DNA of 64,000 nucleotides from Lepidurus packardi (lineage: Eukaryota; Arthropoda; Branchiopoda; Notostraca; Triopsidae), in NCBI GenBank assembly GCA_023053545.1, contig JAKZAN010000107.1:43369-107368 (forward strand), given 5' to 3'. Below, piece after piece: positions 10,701 to 25,500 of the stretch; the stretch's first letter is position 1; every line of letters starts with the position of its first letter. The position numbers and the translations under genes were made by a program. The notes beneath the pieces are model-generated. The model ran no database searches, was not told where the DNA came from, and was given only the letters and a program-made list of their open reading frames with translations.

Positions 10701-13700
10701 TTTGAACTAGTATAAACCAGTCTATAAACTACCTTAAACCAGTTTAGACATGAGTAAACCAGAATTGACATGAGTAGACCAGTCTAAACCAGTTTGAACT
10801 AGTATAAACCAGTTTAAACCAGTTTAGACCTGTGTAAACCAGTTTATGCCATTTAGAACCAGTTTAGACCTGTTTACAAAGGCATAAACCAGTTTATAAA
10901 CTAGCTTAAACCAGTTTAGACCTGTGTAAACCAGTTTATACCATTTAGAACCAGTTTAGACCTGTTTACACCGGTATAAACCAGTTTAAAAACTAGCTTA
11001 TACCAGTTTAGACCTGTGTAAACCAGTTTAAACCAGTTTGAACTAGTATAAACAAGTTTAAACCAGTGTAACACAGTTAATAAACTAGTTTAAACCAGTT
11101 TAGACCTGTTAAAAAAATTTAAACCAGTTTGAACTAGTTTATACCAGTTAAAACCAGTTTAGACCTGTTTACACCGGTATAAACCAGTTTATAATCTAGT
11201 TTTAACCAGTTTAAACCAGATTAAGCCAGTTTTAACCGGTTTAAACCAGTTTGAACTAGTATAATCCAGTTTATAAACTACGATATACCAGTTTAGACAT
11301 GAGTAAACCAGTTTAGACATGAGTAGACCAGTTTAAACCAGTTTGAACTAGTATAAACCAGATTAAACCAGTGTAAAACAGTTAATAAACTAGTTTAAGC
11401 CAGTTTAGACCTTTTTAGGCCTGGTTTAAACCAGTTTAAGCCAGTTAAAAACGGTTTAAACCAGTTTATAAACTAGCTTAAACAAGCTTAGACCTGTTAA
11501 AAAAAATTAAACCAGTTTGAACTAGTATAAACCAGTATAAACCAGTTTAGAAATGTGTAAACCAGTTTAAACCATTTAGAACCAGTTTAGACCTGTTTAC
11601 ACCGGTATAAACCAGTTTATGAACTAGCTTAAACCAGTTTAGACCTGTTTACACCGGTATGAACCAGTTTATGAACTCGCTTAAACCAGTTTAGACCTGT
11701 GTAAACCAGTTTAAACCAGTTTGAACTAGTATAAACAAGTTTAAACCAGTTTAAAACAGTTAATAAACTAGTTTAAACCAGTTTAGACCTGTTTAGGCCT
11801 GGTTCAAACCAGTTTAAGCCAGTTAAAAACGTTTTAAACCAGTTTATAAACTAGTTTGAACAAGTTTAGACCTGTTAAAAAAATTTCAACCAGTTTGAAC
11901 TAGTATCAACCAGTTTAAACCAGTTTAGACCTGTGTAAACCAGTTTATACCAGTTAAATCTAGTTTAGACCTGTTTACACCGGTATAAACCAGTTTATAA
12001 TCTAGTTTTGACCAGTTTAAACCAGATTAAACCAGTTTTAACCGGTTTAAACCAGTTTGAACTAGTATAAACCAGTTTACACCAGTTTAGACCTGTGTAA
12101 ACCAGTTTATACCATTTAGAACCAGTTTGGACCTGTTTACACCGGTGTAAACCAGTTTATAAACTAGCTTAAACCAGTTTAGACCTGTGTAAACCAGTTT
12201 AAACCAGTTTGAACTAGTATAAACAAGTTTAAACCAGTGTAACACAGTTAATAAACTAGTTTAAACCAGTTTAGACCTGTTAAAAAATTTCAACCAGTTT
12301 GAACTAGTATAAACCAGTTTAAACCAGTTTAGACCTGTGTAAACCAGTTTATACCAGTTAAAACCAGTTTAGACCTGTTTACACCGGTATAAACCAGTTT
12401 ATAATCTAGTTTTGACCAGTTTAAAAAAGATTAAGCCAGTTTTAAATGGTTTAAACCAGTTTGAACTAGTATAAACCAGTCTATAAACTACCTTAAACCA
12501 GTTTAGACATGAGTAAACCAGTTTTGACATGAGTAGACCAGTCTAAACCAGTTTGAACTAGTATAAACCAGTTTTAACCAGTTTAGACCTGTGTAAACCA
12601 GTTTATGCCATTTAGAACCAGTTTAGACCTGTTTACAAAGGTATAAACCAGTTTATAAACTAGCTTAAACCAGTTTAGACCTGTGTAAACCAGTTTAAAC
12701 CAGTTTGAACTAGTATAAACAAGTTTAAACCAGTGTAAAACAGTTAATAAACTAGTTTAAACCAGTTAAGACCTGTTTAGGCCTGGTTTAAACCAGTTTA
12801 AGCCAGTTTAAAACAGTTAAAAACGTTTTAAACCAGTTTATAAACTAGTTAAAACAAGTTTAGACCTGTTAAAAAAATTTCAACCAGTTTGAACTAGTAT
12901 AAACCAGTTTAAACCTTTGTAAACCAGTTTATACCAGTTAAAACCAGTTTAGGCCTGTTTAAACCAGTATAAACCAGTTTATAATCTGGTTTTGACCAGT
13001 TTAAACCAGATTAAGCCAGTTTTAACCGGCTTAAACCAGTTTGAACTAGTATAAACCAGTTTAAACCAGTTTAGACCTGTGTAAACCGGTTTGTACCATT
13101 TAGAACCAGTTTAGACCTGTTTACACCGGTATAAACCAGTTTATAAACTAGCTTAAACCAGTTTAGACCTGTGTAAACCAGTTTAAACCAGTTTGAACTA
13201 GTATAAACAAGTTTAAACCAGTGTTAACACAGTTAATAAACTAGTTTAAACCAGTTAAGACCTGTTTAGGCCTGGTTTAAACCAGTTTAAGCCAGTTTAA
13301 GCCAGTTAAAAACGTTTTAAACCAGTTTATAAACTAGTTAAAACAAGTTTAGACCTGTTAAAAAAATTTCAACCAGTTTGAACTAGTATAAACCAGTTTA
13401 AACCTTTGTAAACCAGTTTATACCAGTTAAAACCAGTTTAGACCTGTTTACACCGGTATAAACCAGTTTATAATCTGGTTTTGACCAGTTTAAACCAGAT
13501 TAAGCCAGTTTTAACCGGCTTAAACCAGTTTGAACTAGTATAAACCAGTTTAAACCAGTTTAGACCTGTGTAAACCAGTTTATACCATTGAGAACCAGTT
13601 TAGACCTGTTTAAACCAGTTTGAACTAGTATAAACAAGTTTAGACCAGTGTAACACAGTTAATAAACTAGTTTAAACCAGTTTAGACCTGTTAAAAAAAT

Positions 13701-15440
13701 TTAAACCAGTTTGAACTAGTTTATACCAGTTAAAACCAGTTTAGACCTGTTTACACCGGTATAAACCAGTTTATAATCTAGTTTTAACCAGTTTAAACCA
13801 GATTAAGCCAGTTTTAACCGGTTTAAACCAGTTTGAACTAGTATAAACCAGTTTATAAACTACGTTAAACCAGTTTAGACATGAGTAAACCAGTTTAGAC
13901 ATGAGTAGACCAGTTTAAACCGGTTTGAACTAGTATAAACCAGGTTAAACCAGTGTAAAACAGTTAATAAACTAGTTTAAACCAGTTTAGACCTTTTAAG
14001 GCCTGGTTTAAACCAGTTTAAGCCAGTTAAAAACGGTTTAAACCAGTTTATAAACTAGCTTAAACAAGCTTAGACCTGTTAAAAAAAATTTAAACCAGTT
14101 TGAACTAGTATAAACCAGTATAAACCAGTTTAGACCTGTGTAAACCAGTTTATACCATTTAGAACCAGTTTAGACCTGTTTACACAGGTATAAACCAGTT
14201 TATGAACTAGCTTAAACCAGTTTAGACCTGTTTACACCGGTATAAACCAGTTTATGAACTCGCTTAAACCAGTTTAGACCTGTGTAAACCAGTTTGAACT
14301 AGTATAAACAAGTTTAAACCAGTATAAAACAGTTAATAAACTAGTTTAAACCAGTTTAGACCTGTTTAGGCCTGGTTTAAACCAGTTTAAGCCAGTTAAA
14401 AACGTTTTAAACCAGTTTATAAACTAGTTTGAACAAGTTTAGACCTGTTAAATAAATTTCAACCAGTTTGAACTAGTATCAACCAGTTTAAACCAGTTTA
14501 GACCTGTGTAAACCAGTTTATACCATTTAGAACCAGTTTGGACCTGTTTACACCGGTGTAAACCAGTTTATACACTAGCTTAAACCAGTTTAGACCTGTG
14601 TAAACCAGTTTAAACCAGTTTGAACTAGTATAAACAAGTTTGAACCAGTGTAACACAGTTAATAAACTAGTTTAATCCAGTTTAGACCTGTTAAAAAAAT
14701 TTCAACCAGTTTGAACTAGTATAAACCAGTTTAGACCTGTGTAAACCAGTTTATACCAGTTAAAACCAGTTTAGACCTGTTTACACCGGTATAAACCAGT
14801 TTATAATCTAGTTTTGACCAGTTTAAACCAGATTAAGCCAGTTTTAACCGGTTTAAACCAGTTTGAACTAGTATAAACCAGTCTATAAACTACCTTAAAC
14901 CAGTTTAGACATGAGTAAACCAGAATTGACATGAGTAGACCAGTCTAAACCAGTTTGAACTAGTATAAACCAGTTTAAACCAGTTTAGACCTGTTTACAA
15001 AGGCATAAACCAGTTTATAAACTAGCTTAAACCAGTTTAGACCTGTGTAAACCAGTTTAAACCAGTTTAAACTAGTATAAACAAGTTTAAACCAGTGTAA
15101 AACAGTTAATAAACTAGTTTAAACCAGTTAAGACCTGTTTAGGCCTGGTTTAAACCAGTTTAAGCCAGTTTAAGCCAGTTAAAAACGTTTTAAACCAGTT
15201 TATAAATTAGTTAAAACAAGTTTAGAGCTGTTAAAAAAATTTCAACCAGTTTGAACTAGTATAAACCAGTTTAAACCTTTGTAAACCAGTTTATACCAGT
15301 TAAAACCAGTTTAGACCTGTTAACACCGGTATAAACCAGTTTATACTCTGGTTTTGACCAGTTTAAACCAGATGAAGCCAGTTTTAACCGTCTTAAACCA
15401 GTTTGAACTAGTATAAACCAGTTTAAACCAGTTTAGACCT
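4772..15440. repeat. Higher-order satellite units of about 4.1-4.3 kb, about three copies
   Basis: Private variants mark successive copies. The word CCTTTTAAGGCCTGG (instead of the usual CCTTTTTAGGCC) occurs near 5549, 9671 and 13993, spaced 4,122 and 4,322 bp. TAGACCAGTG occurs at 9319 and 13641, and the unusual AAAAAAGATTAAGCC at 8101 and 12423, both also 4,322 bp apart. The CCAGAATTGAC variant at 10760 and 14921 is 4,161 bp apart because the later copy lacks about 160 bp near 14520. Copy edges are approximate. Confidence 0.75.
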
Positions 15441-18099
15441 GTGTAAACCAGTTTATACCATTTAGAATCAGTTTAGACCTGTTTACACCGGTATAAACCA
15501 GTTTATAATGTAGTTTTGACCAGTTTAAACCAGATTAAGCCAGTTTTAACCGGTTTAAACCAGTTTGAACTAGTATAAACCAGTCTATAAACTACCTTAA
15601 ACCAGTTTAGACATGAGTAAACCAGTTTTGACATGAGTAGAGCAGTCTAAACCAGTTTGAACTAGTATAAACCAGTTTAAACCAGTTTAGACCTGTGTAA
15701 ACCAGTTTATGCCATTAAGAACCAGTTTAGACCTGTTTACAAATGTATAAACCAGTTTATAAACTAGCTTAAACCAGTTTAGACCTGTGTAAACCAGTTT
15801 AAACCAGTTTGAACTAGTATAAACAAGTTTAAACCAGTGTAAAACAGTTAATAAACTAGTTTAAACCAGTTAAGACCTGTTTAGGCCTGGTTTAAACCAG
15901 TTTAAGCCAGTTTAAGCCAGTTAAAAACGTTTTAAACCAGTTTATAAACTAGTTAAAACAAATTTAGCCCCGTTAAAAAAATTTCAACCAGTTTGAACTA
16001 GTATAAACCAGTTTAAACCTTTGTAAACCAGTTTGTACCAGTTAAAACCAGTTTAGACCTGTTTACACCGGTACAAACCAGTTTATAATCTGGTTTTGAC
16101 CAGTTTAAACCAGATTAAGCCAGTTTTAACCGGCTTAAACCAGTTTGAACTAGTATAAACCAGTTTAAACCAGTTTAGACCTGTGTAAACCAGTTTATAC
16201 CATTTAGAACCAGTTTAGACCTGTTTACACCGGTATAAACCAGTTTATAAACTAGCTTAAACCAGTTTAGACCTGTGTAAACCAGTTTAAACCAGTTTGA
16301 ACTAGTAAAAACAAGTTTAAACCAGTGTAACACAGTTAATAAACTAGTTTAAACCAGTTTAGACCTGTTAAAAAAATTTAAACCAGTTTGAACTAGTTTA
16401 TACCAGTTAAAACCAGTTTAGACCTGTTTACACCGGTATAAACCAGTTTATAATCTAGTTTTAACCAGTTTAAACCAGATTAAGCCAGTTTTAACCGGTT
16501 TAAACCAGTTTGAACTAGTATAAACCAGTTTATAAACTACGATAAATCAGTTTAGACATGAGTAAACCAGTTTAGACATGAGTAGACCAGTTTAAACCAG
16601 TTTGAACTAGTATAAACCAGATTAAACCAGTGTAAAACAGTTAATAAACTAGTTTAAGCCAGTTTAGACCTTTTTAGGCCTGGTTTAAACCAGTTTAAGC
16701 CAGTTAAAAACGGCTTAAACCAGTTTATAAACTAGCTTAAACAAGCTTAGACCTGTTAAAAAAAATTAAACCAGTTTGAACTAGTATAAACCAGTATAAA
16801 CCAGTTTAGAAATGTGTAAACCAGTTTATACCATTTAGAACCAGTTTAGACCTGTTTACACCGGTATAAACCAGTTTATGAACTAGCTTAAACCAGTTTA
16901 GACCTGTTTACACCGGTATAAACCAGTTTATGAACTCGCTTAAACCAGTTTAGACCTGTGTAAACCAGTTTAAACCATTTTGAACTAGTATAAACAAGTT
17001 TAGACCAGTGTAAAACAGTTAATAAACTAGTTTAAACCAGTTTAGACCTGTTTAGGCCTGGTTTAAACCAGTTTAAGCCAGTTAAAAACGTTTTAAACCA
17101 GTTTATAAACTAGTTTGAACAAGTTTAGACCTGTTAAAAAAATTTCAACCAGTTTGAACTAGTATCAACCAGTTTAAACCAGTTTAGACCTGTGTAAACC
17201 AGTTTATACCAGTTAAAACCAGTTTAGACCTGTTTACACCGGTATAAACCAGTTTATAATCTAGTTTTGACCAGTTTAAACCAGATTAAGCCAGTTTTAA
17301 CCCGTTTAAACCAGTTTGAACTAGTATTAACCAGTCTATAAACTACCTTAAACCAGTTTAGACATGAGTAAACCAGTTTTGACATGAGTAGACCAGTCTA
17401 AACCAGTTTGAACTAGTATAAACCAGTTTAAACCAGTTTAGACCTGTGTAAACCAGTTTATGCCATTTAGAACCAGTTTAGACCTGTTTACAAAGGTATA
17501 AACCAGTTTATGAACTCGCTTAAACCAGTTTAGACCTGTGTAAACCAGTTTAAACCAGTTTGAACTAGTATAAACAAGTTTAAACCAGTGTAAAACAGTT
17601 AATAAACTAGTTTAAACCAGTTTAGACCTGTTTAGGCCTGGTTTAAACCAGTTTAAGCCAGTTTAAGCCAGTTAAAAACCTTTTAAACCAGTTTATGAAC
17701 TAGTTAAAACAAGTTTAGACCTGTTAAAAGAATTTCAACCAGTTTGAACTAGTATAAACCAGTTTAAACCTTTGTAAACCAGTTTATACCAGTTAAAACC
17801 AGTTTAGACCTGTTTACACCGGTATAAACCAGTTTATAATCTGGTTTTGACCAGTTTAAACCAGATTAAGCCAGTTTTAACCGGCTTAAACCAGTTTGAA
17901 CTAGTATAAGCCAGTTTAAACCAGTTTAGACCTGTGTAAACCAGTTTATACCATTTAGAACCAGTTTAGACCTGTTTACACCGGTATAAACCAGTTTATA
18001 AACTAGCTTAAACCAGTTTAGACCTGTGTAAACCAGTTTAAACCAGTTTGAACTAGTATAAACAAGTTTAAACCAGTGTAACACAGTTAATAAACTAGT

Positions 18100-21000
18100 T
18101 TAAACCAGTTTAGACCTGTTAAAAAAATTTAAACCAGTTTGAACTAGTTTATACCAGTTAAAACAAGTTTAGACCTGTTTACACCGGTATAAACCAGTTT
18201 ATAATCTAGTTTTAACCAGTTTAAACCAGATTAAGCCAGTTTTAACCGGTTTAAACCAGTTTGAACTAGTATAAACCAGTTTATAAACTACGTTAAACCA
18301 GTTTAGACATGAGTAAACCAGTTTAGACATGAGTAGACCAGTTTAAACCAGTTTGAACTAGTATAAACCAGGTTAAACCAGTGTAAAACAGTTAATAAAC
18401 TAGTTTAAACCAGTTTAGACCTTTTTAGGCCTGGTTTAAACCAGTTTAAGCCAGTTAAAAACGGTTTAAACCAGTTTATAAACTAGCTTAAACAAGCTTA
18501 GACCTGTTAAAAAAATTTAAACCAGTTTGAACTGGTATAAACCAGTATAAACCAGTTTTGACCTGTGTAAACCAGTTTATACCATTTAGAACCAGTTTAG
18601 ACCTGTTTACACCGGTATAAACCAGTTTATGAACTAGCTTAAACCAGTTTAGACCTGTTTACACCGGTATAAACCAGTTTATGAACTCGCTTAAACCAGT
18701 TTAGACCTGTGTAAACCAGTTTAAACCAGTTTGAACTAGTATAAACAAGTTTAAACCAGAGTAAAACAGTTAATAAACTAGTTTAACCAGTTTAGACCTG
18801 TTTAGGCCTGGTTTAAACCAGTTTAAGCCAGTTAAAAACGCTTTAAACCAGTTTATAAACTAGTTTGAACAAGTTTAGACCTGTTAAAAAATTTCAACCA
18901 GTTTGAACTAGTATAAACCAGTTTACACCAGTTTAGACCTGTGTAAACCAGTTTATACCATTTAGAACCAGTTTGGACCTGTTTACACCGGTGTAAACCA
19001 GTTTATAAACTAGCTTAAACCAGTTTAGACCTGTGTAAACCAGTTTAAACCAGTTTGAACTAGTATAAACAAGTTTAAACCAGTGTAACACAGTTAATAA
19101 ACTAGTTTAAACCAGTTTAGACCTGTTAAAAAAATTCAACCAGTTTGAACTAGTATAAACCAGTTTAAACCAGTTTAGACCTGTGTAAACCAGTTTATAC
19201 CAGTTAAAACCAGTTTAGACCTGTTTACACCGGTATAAACCAGTTTATAATCTAGTTTTAACCAGTTTAAACCAGATTAAGCCAGTTTTAACCGGTTTAA
19301 ACCAGTTTGAACTAGTATAAACCAGTCTATAAACTACCTTAAACCAGTTTTGACATGAGTAGACCAGTTTAAACCAGTTTGAACTAGTATAAACCAGGTT
19401 AAACCAGTGTAAAACAGTTAATAAACTAGTTTAAACCAGTTTAGACCTTTTTAGGCCTGGTTTAAACCAGTTTAAGCCAGTTAAAAACGGTTTAAACCAG
19501 TTTATAAACTAGCTTAAACAAGCTTAGACCTGTAAAAAAAATTTAAACCAGTTTGAACTAGTATAAACCAGTATAAACCAGTTTAGATCTATGTAAACCA
19601 GTTTATACCATTTAGAACCAGTTTAGATCTGTTTACACCGGTATAAACCAGTTTATGAACTAGCTTAAACCAGTTTAGACCTGTTTACACCGGTATAAAC
19701 CAGTTTATGAACTCGCTTAAACCAGTTTAGACCTGTGTAAACCAGTTTAAACCAGTTTGAACTAGTATAAACAAGTTTAAACCAGTGTAAAACAGTTAAT
19801 AAACTAGTTTAAACCAGTTTAGACCTGTTTAGGCCTGGTTTAAACCAGTTTAAGCCAGTTAAAAACGTTTTAAACCAGTTTATAAACTAGTTTGAACAAG
19901 TTTAGACCTGTTAAAAAAATTTCAACCAGTTTGAACTAGTTTGAACAAGTTTAGACCTGTTAAAAAAATTTCAACCAGTTTGAACTAGTATCAACCAGTT
20001 TAAACCAGTTTAGACCTGTGTAAACCAGTTTATACCAGTTAAAACCAGTTTAGACCTGTTTACACCGGTATAAACCAGTTTATAATCTAGTTTTGACCAG
20101 TTTAAACCAGATTAAGCCAGTTTTAACCGGTTTAAACCAGTTTGAACTAGTATAAACCAGTTTATAAACTACCTTAAACCAGTTTAGACCTGTGTAAACC
20201 AGTTTAAACCAGTTTGAACTAGTATAAACAAGTTTAAACCAGTGTAAAACAGTTAATAAACTAGTTTAAACCTTGTTAAGACCTGTTTAGGCCTGGCTTA
20301 AACCAGTTTAAGCCAGTTTAAGCCAGTTAAAAACGTTTTAAACCAGTTTATAAACTAGTTAAAACAAGTTTAGACCTGTTAAAAAAATTTCAACCAGTTT
20401 GAACTAGTATAAACCAGTTTAAACCTTTGTAAACCAGTTTATACCAGTTAAAACCAGTTTAGACCTGTTTACACCGGTATAAACCAGTTTATAATCTGGT
20501 TTTGACCAGTTTAAACCAGATTAAGCCAGTTTTAACCGGCTTAAACCAGTTTGAACTAGTATAAGCCAGTTTAAACCAGTTTAGACCTGTGTAAACCAGT
20601 TTATACCATTTAGAACCAGTTTAGACCTGTTTACACCGGTATAAACCAGTTTATAAACTAGCTTAAACCAGTTTAGACCTGTGTAAACCAGTTTAAACCA
20701 GTTTGAACTAGTATAAACAAGTTTAAACCAGTGTAACACAGTTAATAAACTAGTTTAAACCAGTTTAGACCTGTTAAAAAAATTTAAACCAGTTTGAACT
20801 AGTTTATACCAGTTAAAACCAGTTTAGACCTGTTTACACCGGTAGAAACCAGTTTATAATCTAGTTTTAACCAGTTTAAACCAGATTAAGCCAGTTTTAA
20901 CCGGTTTAAACCAGTTTGAACTAGTATAAACCAGTTTATAAACTACGTTAAACCAGTTTAGACATGAGTAAACCAGTTTAGACATGAGTAGACCAGTTTA

Positions 21001-24000
21001 AACCAGTTTGAACTAGTATAAACCAGGTTAAACCAGTGTAAAACAGTTAATAAACTAGTTTAAACCAGTTTAGACCTTTTTAGGCCTGGTTTAAACCAGT
21101 TTAAGCCAGTTAAAAACGGTTTAAACCAGTTTATAAACTAGCTTAAACAAGCTTAGACCTGTTAAAAAAATTTAAACCAGTTTGAACTGGTATAAACCAG
21201 TATAAACCAGTTTAGACCTGTGTAAACCAGTTTATACCAGTTAAAACCAGTTTAGACCTGTTTACACCGGTATAAACCAGTTTATAATCTAGTTTTGACC
21301 AGTTTAAACCAGATTAAGCCAGTTTTAACCGGTTTAAACCAGTTTGAACTAGTATAAACCAGTCTATAAACTACCTTAAACCAGTTTAGACCTGTGTAAA
21401 CCAGTTTAAACCAGTTTGAACTAGTATAAACAAGTTTAAACCAGTGTAAAACAGTTAATAAACTAGTTTAAACCAGTTAAGACCTGTTTAGGCCTGGTTT
21501 AAACCAGTTTAAGCCAGTTTAAGCCAGTTAAAAACGTTTTAAACCAGTTTATAAACTAGTTAAAACAAGTTTAGACCTGTTAAAAAAATTTCAACCAGTT
21601 TGAACTAGTATAAACCAGTTTAAACCTTTGTAAACCAGTTTATACCAGTTAAAACCAGTTTAGACCTGTTTACACCGGTATAAACCAGTTTATAATCTGG
21701 TTTTGACCAGTTTAAACCAGATTAAGCCAGTTTTAACCGGCTTAAACCAGTTTGAACTAGTATAAGCCAGTTTAAACCAGTTTAGACCTGTGTAAACCAG
21801 TTTATACCATTTAGAACCAGTTTAGACCTGTTTACACCGGTATAAACCAGTTTATAAACTAGCTTAAACCAGTTTAGACCTGTGTAAACCAGTTTAAACC
21901 AGTTTGAACTAGTATAAACAAGTTTAAACCAGTGTAACACAGTTAATAAACTAGTTTAAACCAGTTTAGACCTGTTAAAAAAATTAAAACCAGTTTGAAC
22001 TAGTTTATACCAGTTAAAACCAGTTTAGACCTGTTTACACCGGTATAAACCAGTTTATAATCTAGTTTTAACCAGTTTAAACCAGATTAAGCCAGTTTTA
22101 ACCGGTTTAAACCAGTTTGAACTAGTATAAACCAGTTTATAAACTACGTTAAACCAGTTTAGACATGAGTAAACCAGTTTATAAACCAGTTTATAAACTA
22201 CGTTAAACCAGTTTAGACATTAGTAAACCAGTTTAGACATGAGTAGACCAGTTTAAACCAGTTTGAACTAGTATAAACCAGGTTAAACCAGTGTAAAACA
22301 GTTAATAAACTAGTTTAAACCAGTTTAGACCTTTTTAGGCCTGGTTTAAACCAGTTTAAGCCAGTTAAAAACGGTTTAAACCAGTTTATAAACTAGCTTA
22401 AACAAGCTTAGACCTGTTAAAAAAATTTAAACCAGTTTGAACTGGTATAAACCAGTATAAACCAGTTTTGACCTGTGTAAACCAGTTTATACCATTTAGA
22501 ACCAGTTTAGACCTGTTTACACCGGTATAAACCAGTTTATGAACTAGCTTAAACCAGTTTAGACCTGTTTACACCGGTATAAACCAGTTTATGAACTCGC
22601 TTAAACCAGTTTAGACCTGTGTAAACCAGTTTAAACCAGTTTGAACTAGTATAAACAAGTTTAAACCAGAGTAAAACAGTTAATAAACTAGTTTAAACCA
22701 GTTTAGACCTGTTTAGGCCTGGTTTAAACCAGTTTAAGCCAGTTAAAAACGCTTTAAACCAGTTTATAAACTAGTTTGAACAAGTTTAGACCTGTTAAAA
22801 AATTTCAACCAGTTTGAACTAGTATAAACCAGTTTACACCAGTTTAGACCTGTGTAAACCAGTTTATACCATTTAGAACCAGTTTGGACCTGTTTACACC
22901 GGTGTAAACCAGTTTATAAACTAGCTTAAACCAGTTTAGACCTGTGTAAACCAGTTTAAACCAGTTTGAACTAGTATAAACAAGTTTAAACCAGTGTAAC
23001 ACAGTTAATAAACTAGTTTAAACCAGTTTAGACCTGTTAATAAACTAGTTTAAACCAGTTTAGACCTGTTAAAAAAATTCAACCAGTTTGAACTAGTATA
23101 AACCAGTTTAAACCAGTTTAGACCTGTGTAAACCAGTTTATACCAGTTAAAACCAGTTTAGACCTGTTTACACCGGTATAAACCAGTTTATAATCTAGTT
23201 TTAACCAGTTTAAACCAGATTAAGCCAGTTTTAACCGGTTTAAACCAGTTTGAACTAGTATAAACCAGTCTATAAACTACCTTAAACCAGTTTTGACATG
23301 AGTAGACCAGTTTAAACCAGTTTGAACTAGTATAAACCAGGTTAAACCAGTGTAAAACAGTTAATAAACTAGTTTAAACCAGTTTAGACCTTTTTAGGCC
23401 TGGTTTAAACCAGTTTAAGCCAGTTAAAAACGGTTTAAACCAGTTTATAAACTAGCTTAAACAAGCTTAGACCTGTAAAAAAAATTTAAACCAGTTTGAA
23501 CTAGTATAAACCAGTATAAACCAGTTTAGATCTGTGTAAACCAGTTTATACCATTTAGAACCAGTTTAGATCTGTTTACACCGGTATAAACCAGTTTATG
23601 AACTAGCTTAAACCAGTTTAGACCTGTTTACACCGGTATAAACCAGTTTATGAACTCGCTTAAACCAGTTTAGACCTGTGTAAACCAGTTTAAACCAGTT
23701 TGAACTAGTATAAACAAGTTTAAACCAGTGTAAAACAGTTAATAAACTAGTTTAAACCAGTTTAGACCTGTTTAGGCCTGGTTTAAACCAGTTTAAGCCA
23801 GTTAAAAACGTTTTAAACCAGTTTATAAACTAGTTTGAACAAGTTTAGACCTGTTAAAAAAATTTCAACCAGTTTGAACTAGTTTGAACAAGTTTAGACC
23901 TGTTAAAAAAATTTCAACCAGTTTGAACTAGTATCAACCAGTTTAAACCAGTTTAGACCTGTGTAAACCAGTTTATACCAGTTAAAACCAGTTTAGACCT

Positions 24001-25500
24001 GTTTACACCGGTATAAACCAGTTTATAATCTAGTTTTGACCAGTTTAAACCAGATTAAGCCAGTTTTAACCGGTTTAAACCAGTTTGAACTAGTATAAAC
24101 CAGTCTATAAACTACCTTAAACCAGTTTAGACCTGTGTAAACCAGTTTAAACCAGTTTGAACTAGTATAAACAAGTTTAAACCAGTGTAAAACAGTTAAT
24201 AAACTAGTTTAAACCTTGTTAAGACCTGTTTAGGCCTGGTTTAAACCAGTTTAAGCCAGTTTAAGCCAGTTAAAAACGTTTTAAACCAGTTTATAAACTA
24301 GTTAAAACAAGTTTAGACCTGTTAAAAAAATTTCAACCAGTTTGAACTAGTATAAACCAGTTTAAACCTTTGTAAACCAGTTTATACCAGTTAAAACCAG
24401 TTTAGACCTGTTTACACCGGTATAAACCAGTTTATAATCTGGTTTTGACCAGTTTAAACCAGATTAAGCCAGTTTTAACCGGCTTAAACCAGTTTGAACT
24501 AGTATAAGCCAGTTTAAACCAGTTTAGACCTGTGTAAACCAGTTTATACCATTTAGAACCAGTTTAGACCTGTTTACACCGGTATAAACCAGTTTATAAA
24601 CTAGCTTAAACCAGTTCAGACCTGTGTAAACCAGTTTAAACCAGTTTGAACTAGTATAAACAAGTTTAAACCAGTGTAACACAGTTAATAAACTAGTTTA
24701 AACCAGTTTAGACCTGTTAAAAAAATTTAAACCAGTTTGAACTAGTTTATACCAGTTAAAACCAGTTTAGACCTGTTTACACCGGTATAAACCAGTATAT
24801 AATCTAGTTTTAACCAGTTTAAACCAGATTAAGCCAGTTTTAACCGGTTTAAACCAGTTTGAACTAGTATAAACCAGTTTATAAACTACGTTAAACAAGT
24901 TTAGACATGAGTAAACCAGTTTAGACATGAGTAGACCAGTTTAAACCAGTTTGAACTAGTATAAACCAGGTTAAACCAGTGTAAAACAGTTAATAAACTA
25001 GTTTAAACCAGTTTAGACCTTTTTAGGCCTGGTTTAAACCAGTTTAAGCCAGTTAAAAACGGTTTAAACCAGTTTATAAACTAGCTTAAACAAGCTTAGA
25101 CCTGTTAAAAAAATTTAAACCAGTTTGAACTGGTATAAACCAGTATAAACCAGTTTTGACCTGTGTAAACCAGTTTATACCATTTAGAACCAGTTTAGAC
25201 CTGTTTACACCGGTATAAGCCAGTTTATGAACTAGCTTAAACCAGTTTAGACCTGTTTACACCGGTATAAACCAGTTTATGAACTCGCTTAAACCAGTTT
25301 AGACCTGTGTAAACCAGTTTAAACCAGTTTGAACTAGTATAAACAAGTTTAAACCAGAGTAAAACAGTTAATAAACTAGTTTAAACCAGTTTAGACCTGT
25401 TTAGGCCTGGTTTAAACCAGTTTAAGCCAGTTAAAAACGTTTTAAACCATTTTATAAACTAGTTAAAACAAGTTTAGACCTGTTAAAAAAATTTCAACCA
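18100..25500. repeat. Higher-order satellite units of about 3.9 and 2.7 kb
   Basis: The variant GAACTGGTATAAACC followed by CAGTTTTGACC occurs near 18528, 22438 and 25126, spaced 3,910 and 2,688 bp. A second marker, a duplicated word giving GAACTAGTTTGAACAAG, occurs at 19935 and 23878, spaced about 3,943 bp. The misspelt word AAACCTTGTTAAGACC near 20270 and 24210 belongs to the same pair. The units are built from the same words as the upstream copies in another arrangement. Confidence 0.7.
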